This document shows positions 12,062 through 23,758 of a DNA stretch of 64,000 nucleotides, piece after piece. The DNA comes from Annona cherimola (Eukaryota > Streptophyta > Magnoliopsida > Magnoliales > Annonaceae): the NCBI GenBank assembly GCA_030490835.1, contig CM059974.1:6021501-6085500 (forward strand), given 5' to 3'. A program made the translations under genes and the position numbers. Under the pieces are notes generated by a model. It was not told the DNA's origin, made no database searches, and saw nothing but the letters and a program-made list of their open reading frames with translations. Each line of letters begins with the position of its first letter. Position 1 is the stretch's first letter.

Positions 12062-12340
12062 TCAAAGATACCGTGAGCATGTTCCCCATTCCTGAGTCCT
12101 TAACTCGTAATATTTACAGCTAACTTATAGTCCTGTTTCAATGCATCCGTTTTCATTTTGAAATTTTTCTATGGAAAAGTTAATTTAAGTATATTTAACT
12201 TATGTATTAAGTTTTATCATTTTTGAAAATATATTTTTTATCTTTAAAAACAAGGGTATCTTTTTATTTCAAAAACTAGGGTATTTTAGTCATTTAAAAA
12301 TATCCCTATACGATAATATTGTAAGAATTAGTTTATAAAT
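11316..12340. other. Intergenic DNA with a TA microsatellite
   Basis: No gene found. The frames at 11371-11601 and 11739-11996 run across simple sequence, including a T9/A12 tract near 11893-11917. An alternating TA run occupies about 12029-12057. At 12165-12345 a pair of inverted arms (aagtatatttaacttatgtattaagtttta and its partner) is a remnant of the foldback family. Confidence 0.45.
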
Positions 12341-12351
12341 TAAATACACTT

Positions 12352-12605
12352 AGGATATGTTTAGCAATTTATAAAACTTTTTTAACCAAAATTTTTCAAA
12401 AGAAAACTTTTCACTTTCATAACTATCCTATTTTTAATATTTTTTTCACATCTTTTTATGTAATTATCATATTTTTCAATCATTTCTACATGACTATTCA
12501 TACGAATAACCTATTTAATTTAACTTTATTCTCTTTACTCCTAATCATTATTCTTATTGTATCATATTATTTTTCACCTAAGTGCATTAAAACATTACAA
12601 AACTC
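12352..12605. mobile_element. Partial PIF/Harbinger-like MITE
   Basis: Starts 'ggatatgtttagcaatttataaaac' and continues with the family strings 'ttttcactttcataactatcc', 'atgactattcatacgaata' and 'attgtatcatattattttt'. The right terminal repeat is missing, so the copy is truncated. Confidence 0.5.
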
Positions 12606-12639
12606 ATGCATGGGGCAATATTAAAAAATGTATGTTAGG

Positions 12640-14366
12640 ATTTAGGTAAGAGGTAGTCATGTAAATAACATATGGAAATGCTTTTATGAAATCAAGTTTC
12701 ATAAAATTAATTTTGTGGAATTTTCTTTATTTTTTAAATATCATAATTAATGTAAAATCTAATCGATTTATTGTATTTATCATCACCGGCTTAACTACAA
12801 GATCAAGTTTCGTCCAAATTTAATATGTACATTGGTCACATTTGCTCAAAAATAAATACATTTGTGTGTAAATTAAAGAAAATATCTAGATATAATCATG
12901 TGTATTAGAATATAGTAATATTTTATATAATCATTTATTGACGTAATAGTGATATTTTGGCTGTTTTAAATATTGAAAATGTTATTTAAATTTTGATATT
13001 TAGTATTAAATTATTTTATTACATTAATTTTACATATTTGTAGATAGGGTCCATACATAGTGATACTAAACAAACGAAAAGATTTGCATGATAATATAAA
13101 TAATATTAAATGTAATAGATGGAGTAAATTTTTAATTAATCATCTAGAGATTAAAAATGAAAGAGTTTCCATAGAAAAAGAATTTCATTAAATTATCTCT
13201 AATAATATATATCAGTCCCGCTTCTATGAAACTTATTTTCTATTTAACCCTCCGCATATTTAAAATTCAACGGGTCAAAAACTTAAAATTTGAAGAAGCT
13301 ACATGAGTCTGCTTCTATATAATCTAGCTACATAGAAATGAAACTCTCTCTATATGTATGAGAACCTATTTAGTGTCGTCGAACTGCACCATAATTACGG
13401 TGTAGTCCACTGCAAAAATGGGCCTGAAGCATATTAAAACATTAAAATACTTCATACAATTATTTAGCCATATAAATAACATACTTTAGATGGTTTGGGT
13501 CTTAAAAATACTACTTTAAAATTGATATTTAGGTTAGATTATTTTATTATATTGATTTTACACCATTTTAAGATGGGGTACATACACATGCTAGATTTGG
13601 ACAAAAATTGGTTTGCTATCAAAATAAATAATTATAAATACAACAAATGAGGTAGATGTTAATTTTAATATATGTGGGGCCCATTTGAGGTGAACTACAC
13701 TATAATTACAGTGAAGTCAGTCTACACTTGAATATTTTCCTCTATATAGTTTGGCTTTTATACATCTGGATGAATTAATTCACTTCAGTACTCTCGTCTA
13801 GTTTATGCCCTATTTTGATTATTTTGTTCAATCAAATTCATCCATTGTATTTAGGACTATTTATTTTATTTAGATACCAAAAATTATCTTAATCCATAAC
13901 TTGTATCATTCTCAAAATTAATAATAGCTTAAAAGTGTCTTTACATCCATTAAAAGTGATTTGTTTATTACAAGAACCCCAGGAGATCTGAATTTAATAT
14001 CTAAAATATTTACAATATTCATCCTACTTAGATTAATTGTTTTATAAAATTTTATAATATTTTAAAATATATGGATTTGAGTGATTTTCTAAATCTCTAC
14101 AAATTTATATACATTTTTAGAAGATGTGGCATTCACATACATCTAATTGATATGATTTTTGGTAGTTAAATAAAATAAATAGTTTTAAATAAAATCATCA
14201 ATATAGGGCTTAAACTAGACAAGGGTATCCATGTAAATTAACACATCTGGATGTGTAAAAGAAAGACTCGTATATATAGGGTTCCGCTTCTATGTAACTA
14301 AGATAGAAATTAAACTAGACAAGAGTATCAATGTAAATTAACACATCTGTATGTATAAAAGCTGGA

Positions 14367-14410
<44 letters not shown>

Positions 14411-16660
14411 TCCACTTCTATGTAACCTGGTTACATAGAAGTAGCCCCTTGTAACCCATTTAATTCTTAAGTTATTGATGATTGATTTAAAATTTAATTC
14501 ATTAATTATATTTAACATCACTTGTTTATTTAGGAGACCAAGTTTCATCCAAATTAAGTATATACATAGGCTACATTTGCTCAAAAATATAAATTTATGT
14601 GTAAATTATGAAAAATACTTAATTCATTCACACATGTATTAGAATATAATAATACTTTACAAAATTATTTATCCACATAGCAGCGATATTTTTCAATATT
14701 TTCAAATAAAGAAAAATCTAAAGCTTATATAAGTTATGATTAGGGGTGTTAACGGATCGGGTTGGACGGGTTGGACGGGTTGGAGCCTAATCCTAATCCT
14801 AACCCATTTAAAATATCTCAACCCTAATTCATTCAATAACTCATTGAAAAAATCTCAACTCTAATCCATTTATAACCCATTTAATAAAAGGGTTGATGGG
14901 TTATTAACGGGTTGTATAACAAATAACTTAAAAGCCTAAACTCTCGTAGATGATGATCTTGTAGGGAGAGACGAGAGGGTGTTTTCAGCATAGGAGAAAT
15001 GGAAATAGGGCAGTAAAGGAAAAATGGAATTAGTGCAGCAATAAAAAAAATGAAAATTAGATGACTAAAGGAAGACTTAGAGAGAAAAAATAGCCAAGGA
15101 GTTTACATATATATATATATAACTTTAATAAGTTAAGCGAGTTAAATGAGTTGAACAAATTAAATGGGTTCAACAGGTTGTATAGGCTAAATGGGTTACT
15201 AAACGGGTTGACGAGTTATAAAATCTCAACCCTAATCAATTTATTTAATTAAATGATTAAACGGGTTGGCAATCATAACTCATTTATTCAAAAATCCCAA
15301 CCCAATTCCATTTATAAACTGGTTGGACGAGTGGGTTGACGGGTTGACGGGTTGACTATGACCATGAACACCCCTAGTTATGATAGAATTATTAATAACA
15401 TACTGAAAAAGATTAAATAGATAAAGTCATGGAATTAAATAATGATGTTGGACACATCTTTAAATTTGAAATAGTGATTTTGATTAAATCTACCAAGTTG
15501 TATCCAAATCAAATATGTGCATAGGCCATATTTGCTAAAAAATAGATATATTCATGTGTAAATTAATAAAAATATTTAGATCCATTTACATATGCATTAG
15601 AATGAATTAATACTTTATACGATTATTTATCTACGTACTAATGATATTTTAGACAGTTTAGATGTTAAAAATACTACTTAAAATTATTTTTATATTAAAT
15701 TTTTTTATTATATTGATTTTACATATTTATAGATGGGGCTCATATATAGCAATTTTAAATAAACGAAAATATTTTCATGATAATATAAATAATACTAAAT
15801 ACAATAGATGAAATACATTTTTTATCAACTGCCAAAATATTAAAAATAAAGGGTGTTACATAAAAGAGGAGTTTTATTGAAGCAAAGTTATATGTATCCA
15901 TTTTTGAAATAAGCTGCAAATAACTGTTAAGATATGGATGTTTATTTATTAAGAATTTATTTGTAGAAAATATTTTTGGTGTTGGTAGATAATTGTTAAA
16001 GGTTAGGATTTCACGACATTTTACTTGAATTTGCCAAAATTTAAACTAATTATAATATTTTTTAGATATGACATTTATATCTAAATTTCTGTTTACATAT
16101 TTATTTTTGAAGTTTAATAGTTATATCTTCGCTTTTAAATTTTCAATCAAAATATTTTTTTGCGTCATATATAAATAAATATGAGTTTTATTTCTATGAA
16201 ATCTCACTTCTATGTATCCTTATCCATTTTTATTGTTTTAATGATTATAAAAGCTCTAGTTCATCCATTAATTTAGTTTTATTTTTATTATCATAACAAT
16301 CTCAAGTTTTTTCTACTATCATTATATATGGTTTTATCTATAAATATGTAAAATCAATATAATAAAATGGATAAATACTAAATACCAATTTTAAAGTTAC
16401 GTTTTTAATATTTAAATCATCTAAAATTTCATTGCTAATATCTGATTATATAAATTATTATTATACTTTATTACATATGTGAATAGGTATAAATATCGTT
16501 TATAACTTCCACACACATATATATGTTTAAGCAAATATGGCCTATATACATCTTTAATTTGAATAAAATTTGATCTTCTAACTAAACAAATAACATTAAA
16601 CATAATAAATAGAATGAACTTCGTACCACTCGTCAAGATGTTAAAATTTTAACAAGTTAT
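12640..16660. repeat. Old repeat family ('gttacatagaag' ends) in several copies, hosting younger insertions
   Basis: Several copies of one AT-rich family lie here (about 12650-13330, 13750-14290, 14400-15900, and 16190-16660 inverted), each with phrases such as 'caagtttcatccaaatt', 'acatttgctcaaaaata', 'ttagaatata' and 'acttctatgtaac'. The ends can pair, for example atgtaacctggttacat near 14422. One copy is split by the hAT element 14741-15376; another is abutted by 16667-17435. A GCACCGG-type MITE is embedded at about 13375-13745 and a TA run lies at 14371-14406. No coding capacity. Confidence 0.55.
14741..15376. mobile_element. Non-autonomous Ac-like hAT element with exact 8-bp duplication
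   Basis: The ends are taggggtgttaacgg and, at the right, gaacacccCTA, an inverted repeat of the Ac type. The flanking 8-mer gttatgat occurs at 14733-14740 and again at 15377-15384, which is the duplication length of hAT elements. The interior is made of repeated 'gggttgacggg' phrases and has no open frame, so it cannot move by itself. The same family lies inverted at 6482-7098. It interrupts an older repeat copy, which fixes the order of insertion. Confidence 0.85.
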
Positions 16661-16666
16661 ATGAAC

Positions 16667-17435
16667 TAGGGATGAAAATCAGGACAGAGTATGCCCAACC
16701 TTGACCATTCATTTAAAAAATCTCGTTCTAACCTACTTTTTATACCAAATTGAGATAAGGCCGATCCAATCCACTCCTTTCTTTAATAAGTCTTGGGATA
16801 AACTTCGGGCCGATATCAGGACAATGGGTTAAAGTTTAAAATTATATATATATCAATATAAACTCATATTTATCATAAATTCAAATGTTAAATTATTTAA
16901 TATTTTACTATTTAGTGAGTAAAACACAATTGTCACAACAAAGCATTAGTAAAAAAATTTAATAATTTTGTTTATAATTTAACCTTAATAAATATGCATA
17001 TCAACCTTAAAAAAGACATTAATGTAAATTTTGAATTATAATTAAAACTGCTAAATTGTAAAATAATAATATTTATTTTTTAAGATATAAAAAATATAGA
17101 TAAATATATGAATAAGATAACTTGAACAACTAGATGCAATTAAAAACTAAAAATGTATCAATATAAACAAGTTATAAGGTTAAACATATATCATTGTAAA
17201 TTATATTCACATTAATAATAAAGTTAAATATATTTATCTAACAAAATAACATTCACATAATTAATTCATATAATTTTTAAAAATAATTTACACACTAGAC
17301 CCGCCTTGGCCTTTAGAATTGAAATACAGGTTTAAAATCCTGACCAACCCCATCGAGTCAAAATCCATGCGCTGACTTCTTGTAAAATCAGGGCAAAGTG
17401 GGTCATAAGTCAACCTAACCCTATTTTCACCCCTA
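16667..17435. mobile_element. Second Ac-like hAT element with exact 8-bp duplication
   Basis: The left end tagggatgaaaat and the right end attttcacccctA are near-perfect inverted repeats. The flanking 8-mer atatgaac is present at 16659-16666 and 17436-17443. The interior (769 bp in total) is AT-rich and non-coding. It is a different hAT subfamily from 14741-15376. A related but truncated copy starts at 46503 with tagggatgaaaatagg. Confidence 0.85.
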
Positions 17436-17443
17436 ATATGAAC

Positions 17444-18079
17444 TGCTTCTATTTAACCTAATTACATTGAAAGGTAACGTAACAAATGATTATATTTTTA
17501 ATGAATAAAATATGAACATAATTAACGATCTGTTGTTAAAATATGTACATCACTCGGGAACCAGAAAATGCTTTTAATTTTAGAAATTAATCGTTTAAAT
17601 TAGTTTTCCATATTCAATTCATCTTGAATCACTAGCTTTTAATTGAGGCTAGAGTTCGTCGAAAGTTAAAACTAGCCCGTCAATCAACGCAGGCAAGCAT
17701 TTCGTCAGAAAAGATTGCTTCCACATTCCGTAACCTTGTGTGGATTATCCAAATATCATTAATCTAATTAATAAAAAAATGTTAAAAAAAACGAGGCTTG
17801 TCGATGCATGCATCTCTCCGCATGAGACTCGCCAATTAAATTTCACCTTATGCATTCTTTGGAATAAATACGACCTAATCCAACTTAACTAGTCAATACA
17901 AGTATCAATTAACAATACTTGCCCGCTTAGCGATTACAAGAAACAGCTTAGAAAAATCGGCCCCACCCAAACCGATCATCCGCATAACTGTTCTCTCTTA
18001 CTCTTCCTTCCTCTCCCACTCACAGTCACAGCTAGCAACCATCAACGAACAAACGTACGTGCGTGCGTCTGGATCCGTG
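17444..18079. other. Region downstream of the LBD18-like gene
   Basis: No gene or defined repeat. It would hold the 3' untranslated region and polyadenylation site of the minus-strand LBD gene, with the first few hundred bases left of 18080. I could not fix a polyadenylation signal. Confidence 0.4.
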
Positions 18080-20567
18080 TCACTTCGAGATGGACGGTTC
18101 AGCTGGAGGCACCGACGTTGACCTATGTCTGCTGAGAAGCTCCCTCGCCAGCGCCTGGAGATCACCTCCCCCGCTGCTCATGGAGGTTTCCGAAATGTGC
18201 CGGCCCCCGCCGTGCGCCTGCCGAAGATCCATCTGCCTTTGCTGGAGCAGCGGCCATGAAGGCTGAGCTTGCTGATCGAAGAGAGTCGACAGGTCGAAGG
18301 TAGCCGGCAGGTCGGAGGCTGACGGAAGGTCGGAGATTGAGAGGGGAGGCGGAGACATCAGCGGCGGTGGCGGGGGAGGCAGCGGCGGGGATGGGAGCTC
18401 CAAGGTGGCCAGGTGAGCTTGCATGTAGGCTAGCTCCGCCTGTAAATTCACCACCTGCAGTGTGACAATCAGCAAAGCCAAACCCTAGCGAGCTGAGAGA
18501 GAGAGAGAAAGAGAGATCATGGAATTGAATGAGGAGACCAGATACATGGACACGTGGCATGATTCCGATCGTTGATCTGATGGGTCTACCATGTGCGAGC
18601 TTGAGTTGAAAAGAAAAGAAAAAAACAGCATGTAAACACGTATCATGTTCATGCATGCAGCAGTGAATGGGGTTTGGTCACGCATGTGGGAGCCCACCAC
18701 GCACGAGAATTGTAACAGCGATGGGTGTGCTTTTTGATAAGAGAACAAAAGCAGTTGCGCTGAAAGAAGTCGGATGTGTGTATGCATCCGGAGACGAAGA
18801 GCTAAACAGCTTGCTTTTCTTATAATGTGCTTTGGTTTTTTCCCCCGAATGGCAAACCCACAAACCATTAAAGAAAGAAAGATACCCCACCTCCCTCGGA
18901 TGGGATGCGTAAGGAGATGACGTGGGTCCGACTGCGAGGGCGGTCAAAATCCTCAGATGGGCCAAGCACACCTGACGAAAACCATAGAGGATTGATCAAA
19001 GACAGAAACAACGCCATTGATTCCACAACCGTGGGCTTGAAAGGTGCATCGACCTGTCTCACTTTTTCAGTCCTGCCATTTGACGATTGAAGAAAGAGCC
19101 ATGGTCAACTGAAGCGATATCTATGGACCGTTCATTAATCGTCAGGCCTTGCCGTCCTTGGGATCGTCTGAGTGCATATTATATCGGTTTTGTACTAAAC
19201 TAACAATGACCAATGAATAGCAAATCCACGCTCTTCATTTACCAACCCGCCATCATGACCCGGGGTTAGATTTTTTAGATCAACAAGAATCTTGGGAAGT
19301 GGGCCATCCATCACACAGCCTCTTAGATGTCAGGTTTAGATCGTGAGCCAGTGAATGGGGAATATTTCGCAAAAAAGCACCACCAGGGTCTTAATAACAG
19401 TGAAGAGAATGTTGGACAGGGAATGTTTCCCCAATAAGCCCCACTATATCAACGGTTTTAATAGGAAGGCTTGGATTTTAATTTTAGGAGGAATCTAAGC
19501 GTTCCCTGGATATATATATATATATACACCATCGTTTCAGAATTAGAAATGGGAGGTGTATAAGAAAAAAGCGTTATTGTCACTATTGTATATATCGATT
19601 GCCATGCGTGTTGAACTCAACCTATTAAATTCATCAAGCCACCGAATGACTGCAGGTTTAACCGGCTCGATCGGTCTCGCAGTTATATTCACGACCGACC
19701 CAACTCAAGCTCTGTCAATGTCTACCAAGTCGCTAGAAAGGGGGAAATTTTGGAATCCCAAGCTGCACTCAGACCCACCTCTACCATCCATCTCTTCACA
19801 GATATTTACATCCAAGTCACCATTTGGTGACTGGCCTCAGTCTAACAAAAAAAAGCAAGGCCATTGAATTTACAGGGGAGAATGGTGGTGAAAGCATGTG
19901 CAAGGCGCAGGTTAGTCAAACTAGTTAAAAAAAAATATTACAATGACTGACCAGCTCCTGCATGATCCCAAAAAGCTAACTAACCAGGAGTTAGCATGCA
20001 TCGCATCCCGATTCGAGGTGTGAAGGATAAGAACAGGATAAGAACCCAACACCCCATGCGCACATTAGCAAGATTCCAATTATTGATGCATACAGGCCCT
20101 TAAATATTATTCAATGAGGAATTCAATCAATCTCGACATCTAGAATACCAAAGAAAGGCATCGAAACGAGGTGTAGAATTGACAGACTAGGACAACCCCA
20201 TCGGACGATAGCAAAGACCCTGTTCATTTTGTAATTTAGATTTCCAACGTACCTGCTGCTGGAGAGCGAAAACATGCGCGACGCAGCCGTAGACGGGGTC
20301 CCTGAGCCTGGCCTGGGCTTCGTAGCAGATGGTGACGACGGCGTCGAGCCGCTTGTGCGCGGGTATGTGCAGCAGCAGCTTCGACACATTGCTGGCGCCG
20401 AACACCTTGTGCACCGCCGCGAAATGTGCTGCGCCCTGCTCCGAATCGAAGTAAGGGGCGAAAATGCAGCCGTTGACGCACTTTCGACGGAGGAACTTGC
20501 AGGCCCCACATGGCCCACCTCCCGACCCGCTGCCGGACCCGCTTCCACTGCTCGAATTCCCACTCAT
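18080..20567 (-). CDS. LBD18: LOB-domain transcription factor, LBD18-like (two exons)
   Basis: Exons: 20567-20253 (105 codons) and 18454-18080 (124 codons plus TGA), 229 residues in all. The donor is CAG|GTACGT at 20253/20252 and the acceptor is CTGCAG|GTG at 18455/18454, phase 0. The class-I LOB domain is complete: CX2CX6CX3C zinc motif at C20, C23, C30, C34; GAS block about 49-69; DPVYGCV about 90-96; and an LX6LX3LX6L zipper L102, L109, L113, L120. The intron splits the zipper after Q105. A Gly/Ser-rich N-tail, a Pro-rich stretch after residue 125 and a C-terminal [12 protein letters not shown] match LBD18 best among known LBDs. From known biology LBD18 is a nuclear dimerising regulator of lateral-root formation and xylem, induced by auxin through ARF7/19. 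LBD30/LBD20-type relatives are the alternative. The start follows aaagATG. Confidence 0.93.
18455..20252 (-). other. Intron of the LBD18-like gene
   Basis: A 1798-bp GT-AG intron. It ends next to a GA-rich run (18497-18513 on the + strand reads gagagagagagaaagag). It contains several chance open frames, such as 164 and 127 codons on the minus strand between 18162 and 18868, none with a recognisable domain. TA repeats occur near 19511-19526. No transposon with clear ends was seen inside. Confidence 0.85.
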
Positions 20568-21160
20568 CTTTTGCTTCCCTTTGACTTTCTTCAGACCATT
20601 TCCAGAATTGATTGGGTGTGGTAGGATTTTGACAGAAGGAGAAGGGAGAAGGGGTCGGGACTTGGGAGCGAGAAAGAGAGGCGAACGGAACGACGGTAGA
20701 GCAGGGGGTGTTTCTTTATCTTTCTAAGATTGGAGTTGGGTAGCGTTTGGTTGTTTTGTAATTTGATTTATTTGGATTGAAATCTTTAAAGCCACGGCAA
20801 CAGGCAGCTAACACCTCTTTTAGCAGCTTGCGTGAAGCAAGCATGCGATGGCACTAGCGACTCCCAACTGCCCTCTCTCTCCATCTCTCTCTCTCTATAT
20901 CCTCCCCACCCTTTTGTCTCCTCTTTCTCTTCTTCCCCTTTGCTTGCCTCTCTTCGCACGTGAATCCCCCTCTCGATCGTTTACAGAAGTTGAAAACGTG
21001 GAGAGGGCAGTGTATATATGTGTGCGTGTTTTCAGGTGCGTAGAGGGCAAAAGACGCCACCTTCCAATCTTTGCTTTTAAAAGAGACGGCCTTTGTTACA
21101 CAGGCGCCTTGCCGTCCTCCATACGCAAGTTAACACACAACCGTCTCTATTGCAATTAAC
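20568..21160 (-). promoter_or_regulatory. 5' leader and proximal promoter of the LBD18-like gene
   Basis: The leader and promoter lie to the right of 20567. A long CT-rich tract (20868-20960 on +, GA-rich on the gene strand) is typical of plant core promoters. An auxin-response-type hexamer tgtctc lies at 20915-20920, about 350 bp upstream of the start codon, and tgtcc-type relatives occur near 21181. A TATA-like gtatatatg lies at about 21011-21019. A role in auxin response is inferred from the known regulation of LBD18, not proven here. Confidence 0.4.
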
Positions 21161-23278
21161 ATGTGCGCCCCAGATCGAGCCTGTCCAAAAAAATGGAATA
21201 AGATTATATGTCATCGAAAACTAGACTCGTTTTGTTTTATTTTTGTTGGATTTATAATTTATAAGCATCTAATCTAAATCATGGTCAGTAAAGGCTTATA
21301 AATATCAACCAAATCCTTCAATTCTAAACATGTCCAATTATTTTTGAATTTTATGCCAGAATCCGGACGAGAAAGAACTTGGTCGTGCATGAAGAATTGA
21401 AGATTGAAGAATGGCGGTGGGCAGTGCTCCGGCGGATAAAAATAGCAGCCCGTGGTTTTGGCGAGAGCGTCAAAGGGGCTTTAAGGGCGTCAGCGCCTGA
21501 ACAGCATCCACGCGTAGTCATGTGCGGGGCGTGGTGTGCCTACAACTAAGCAACACACGGGCTTTGGGACAATATTCAACAATCCACTCTGTCCATGATA
21601 CTTGTTGCAAATCTATTATTAAAATTACATAAGCGGGCCACACATATGAAATTCCAAATTAAAAGTTAGACAGTAAACTATTTTAAAGATGCGATTATGA
21701 GTACTATTTTAAAACTGGAGAGGTAAATATGGAAAGTCTGGAAGCTTTGGGGGCACATTTTTAAATTACTTTGGCTGTTGGTTCTTTTATCTTTAGTCTC
21801 TCTTTGCATGTTTATCGACTTTCGCTGGAAGAACCACAGGAAGAAAGAACACGCGTTGCGTGCTTCTCTTCCCCGTTCATCGTACCTGGCCCAACAGATC
21901 AACGCTGCACAAAGATGGACCATGACAGAGTTAGTGAGCAACAGATGCTACCGCGCAAACTGTTTGATAAAAATTGCAGAGGTTGTCCTCAGCGTTAGAG
22001 GTGGTCGAAGCAGAATGATGAATGCTCTCCCGGCCTCACCTACAACTGTTTGTAGGTGATCGCGTGCAGCCCACCTAGAAACAGTGCTGGACGGCCGAAA
22101 ATTACAATCACGACAGCACGTTTGGGAGCCAAAATGTCGTTCGTTTTTAGTTTCTGGCAGCCCTGATTGTAGGTGGAGTATGGAGGGGTCCAACGTCTGG
22201 TTTTGCAGAAATAGTAGCTGTAGATAATGGTTATTCTTCCACCGAGATCGTCCTGGGATAAACTGAAGGGAGAGCATTCGTTTTTTTCAAAAACGTATCC
22301 TTCCTCCTTCCTCCTTCCTCCTTACTCAGCCGATTAGCTGATATCTTTGACCGACTCTCAGTATTACATTATAACCGGTAACGTGTAACTTGGATTAGAA
22401 AGAATATAGATGCATATATTTAATTAGGATGCACCATGCAGCTCGAATAAATCTAATGTGTGCGTGTGTATATATATATATATATGCGTTGCACAGAGAA
22501 AATCCATGTTGCATTGCATTCTCGTCAAGAGGGATGGGAAGGCAGTTGCGTGATTTTTCGATAGAAAAATGCTAATAAAACCGAAGTGTCTATTTTTAGC
22601 CGAAAAAAGCTGCCAAAGGCAATCAAGGTCAAAGCCGAACCGCCGCTCCAAGCCCTCTCACACTGCCATCTCAAATGTCTCACCCACACGTGTCGGTCGG
22701 CGGAACGTATGCAACGGCTGGGCCATGGCGACCTAAGGGCGCGGGCCCCATGCGCCGTTCATTTTCAAGCTGCAGCGACGTTTCCCAATCCAATCCGTGT
22801 CGCTCTCTCTTTAATATTCGTGCGTGCGTCGCGGCGTCGGTCGCACTGAGGTTCGAAAGTTACATATTCCCCGCCACCGGCTCTAGCATTTCGTAACGGC
22901 GCATCGACCGCGCCGTCCGGCTCCTGTCCAACCCATGTGTTCCCGATAGGAAGCAGCACGAGCGACACGTATCTCCCCCGCTCCCTACCCATCTTCACCA
23001 TCCGTCTCTAAGACCCACACGTTCTCCTGCAAAATCCTTTCCAATAAACACTTGTTCCATAAATTTTGGGTTATCGTGGTTTGAGATTTTTCGATTTTCG
23101 ATTTTTATTTTTCGTTTTTGTGTTGTCCCACGTGTATTTACTATTTAGTCGATATACTAAACTTCATTATTTCGGATTTTTATATATTTTTTTATACTTT
23201 CAAAAAGCAATGATATTTTTGAAATTATAAAATAAATATATAAATTAAAAAATAGTAAATTTTAGTATATATCGATTT
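21161..23278. other. Intergenic DNA, partly GC-rich, no gene recognised
   Basis: No recognisable gene. A run of cttcctc-type repeats lies at about 22290-22324. The GC-rich patch 22660-23030 has several short open frames on both strands (for example 22586-22849 and 23001-22765) but no domain, and could be an old promoter or gene remnant. A TA run lies at 22470-22484. Confidence 0.4.
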
Positions 23279-23758
23279 TGGGCATATTTGGTTACCTACA
23301 AAACTTTTCACTCTTCATAATTATTTTATTTTTAATCATTTTTTTATATTTTTTATGTAGCTATCCTATTTTCAGTCATTTCTACACACTATTCATACAA
23401 CTAATATATATATTTTAACATTATTACTCTTCATCATTACTTTTATTACAACACATTATTTTCTTCTATTTTAAATACTTTTAAGAAATGTTTGTTTATA
23501 TCAAAAATATTTGAAATTAAAATTTTTCATTCTCCACTACTATTATATTTTTTTAATTATTTTTCACTTTTTCTTATACAACTATTCTAATTTTCAATTA
23601 TCTCTACATAACTACTCATACATCAAATTTATTTATTTTAATTTGATTCTTTTTACTCCTCATCGTTATCTTTATTACATTACATTATTTTCTCTCATTT
23701 TAAAAATTTTTACATTAAAAACTTTTTATCAAAAGTTTATCACTTTCCAAACGCACCC
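23279..23758. mobile_element. Two adjoining PIF/Harbinger-like MITE copies
   Basis: The first copy starts 'gggcatatttggttacctac' (23279) and runs to about 23480. The second follows with 'aagaaatgtttgtttat' and ends 'ccaaacgcaccc' at 23758. Both carry the family phrases 'ttttcactcttcataatta' and 'attacattacattattttc'. The short open frame 23511-23762 is a by-product. Confidence 0.6.

Noticed and set aside
18162..18868. 164- and 127-codon minus-strand frames
   Set aside because: They lie in the intron or read exon 2 of the LBD18-like gene in a wrong frame.
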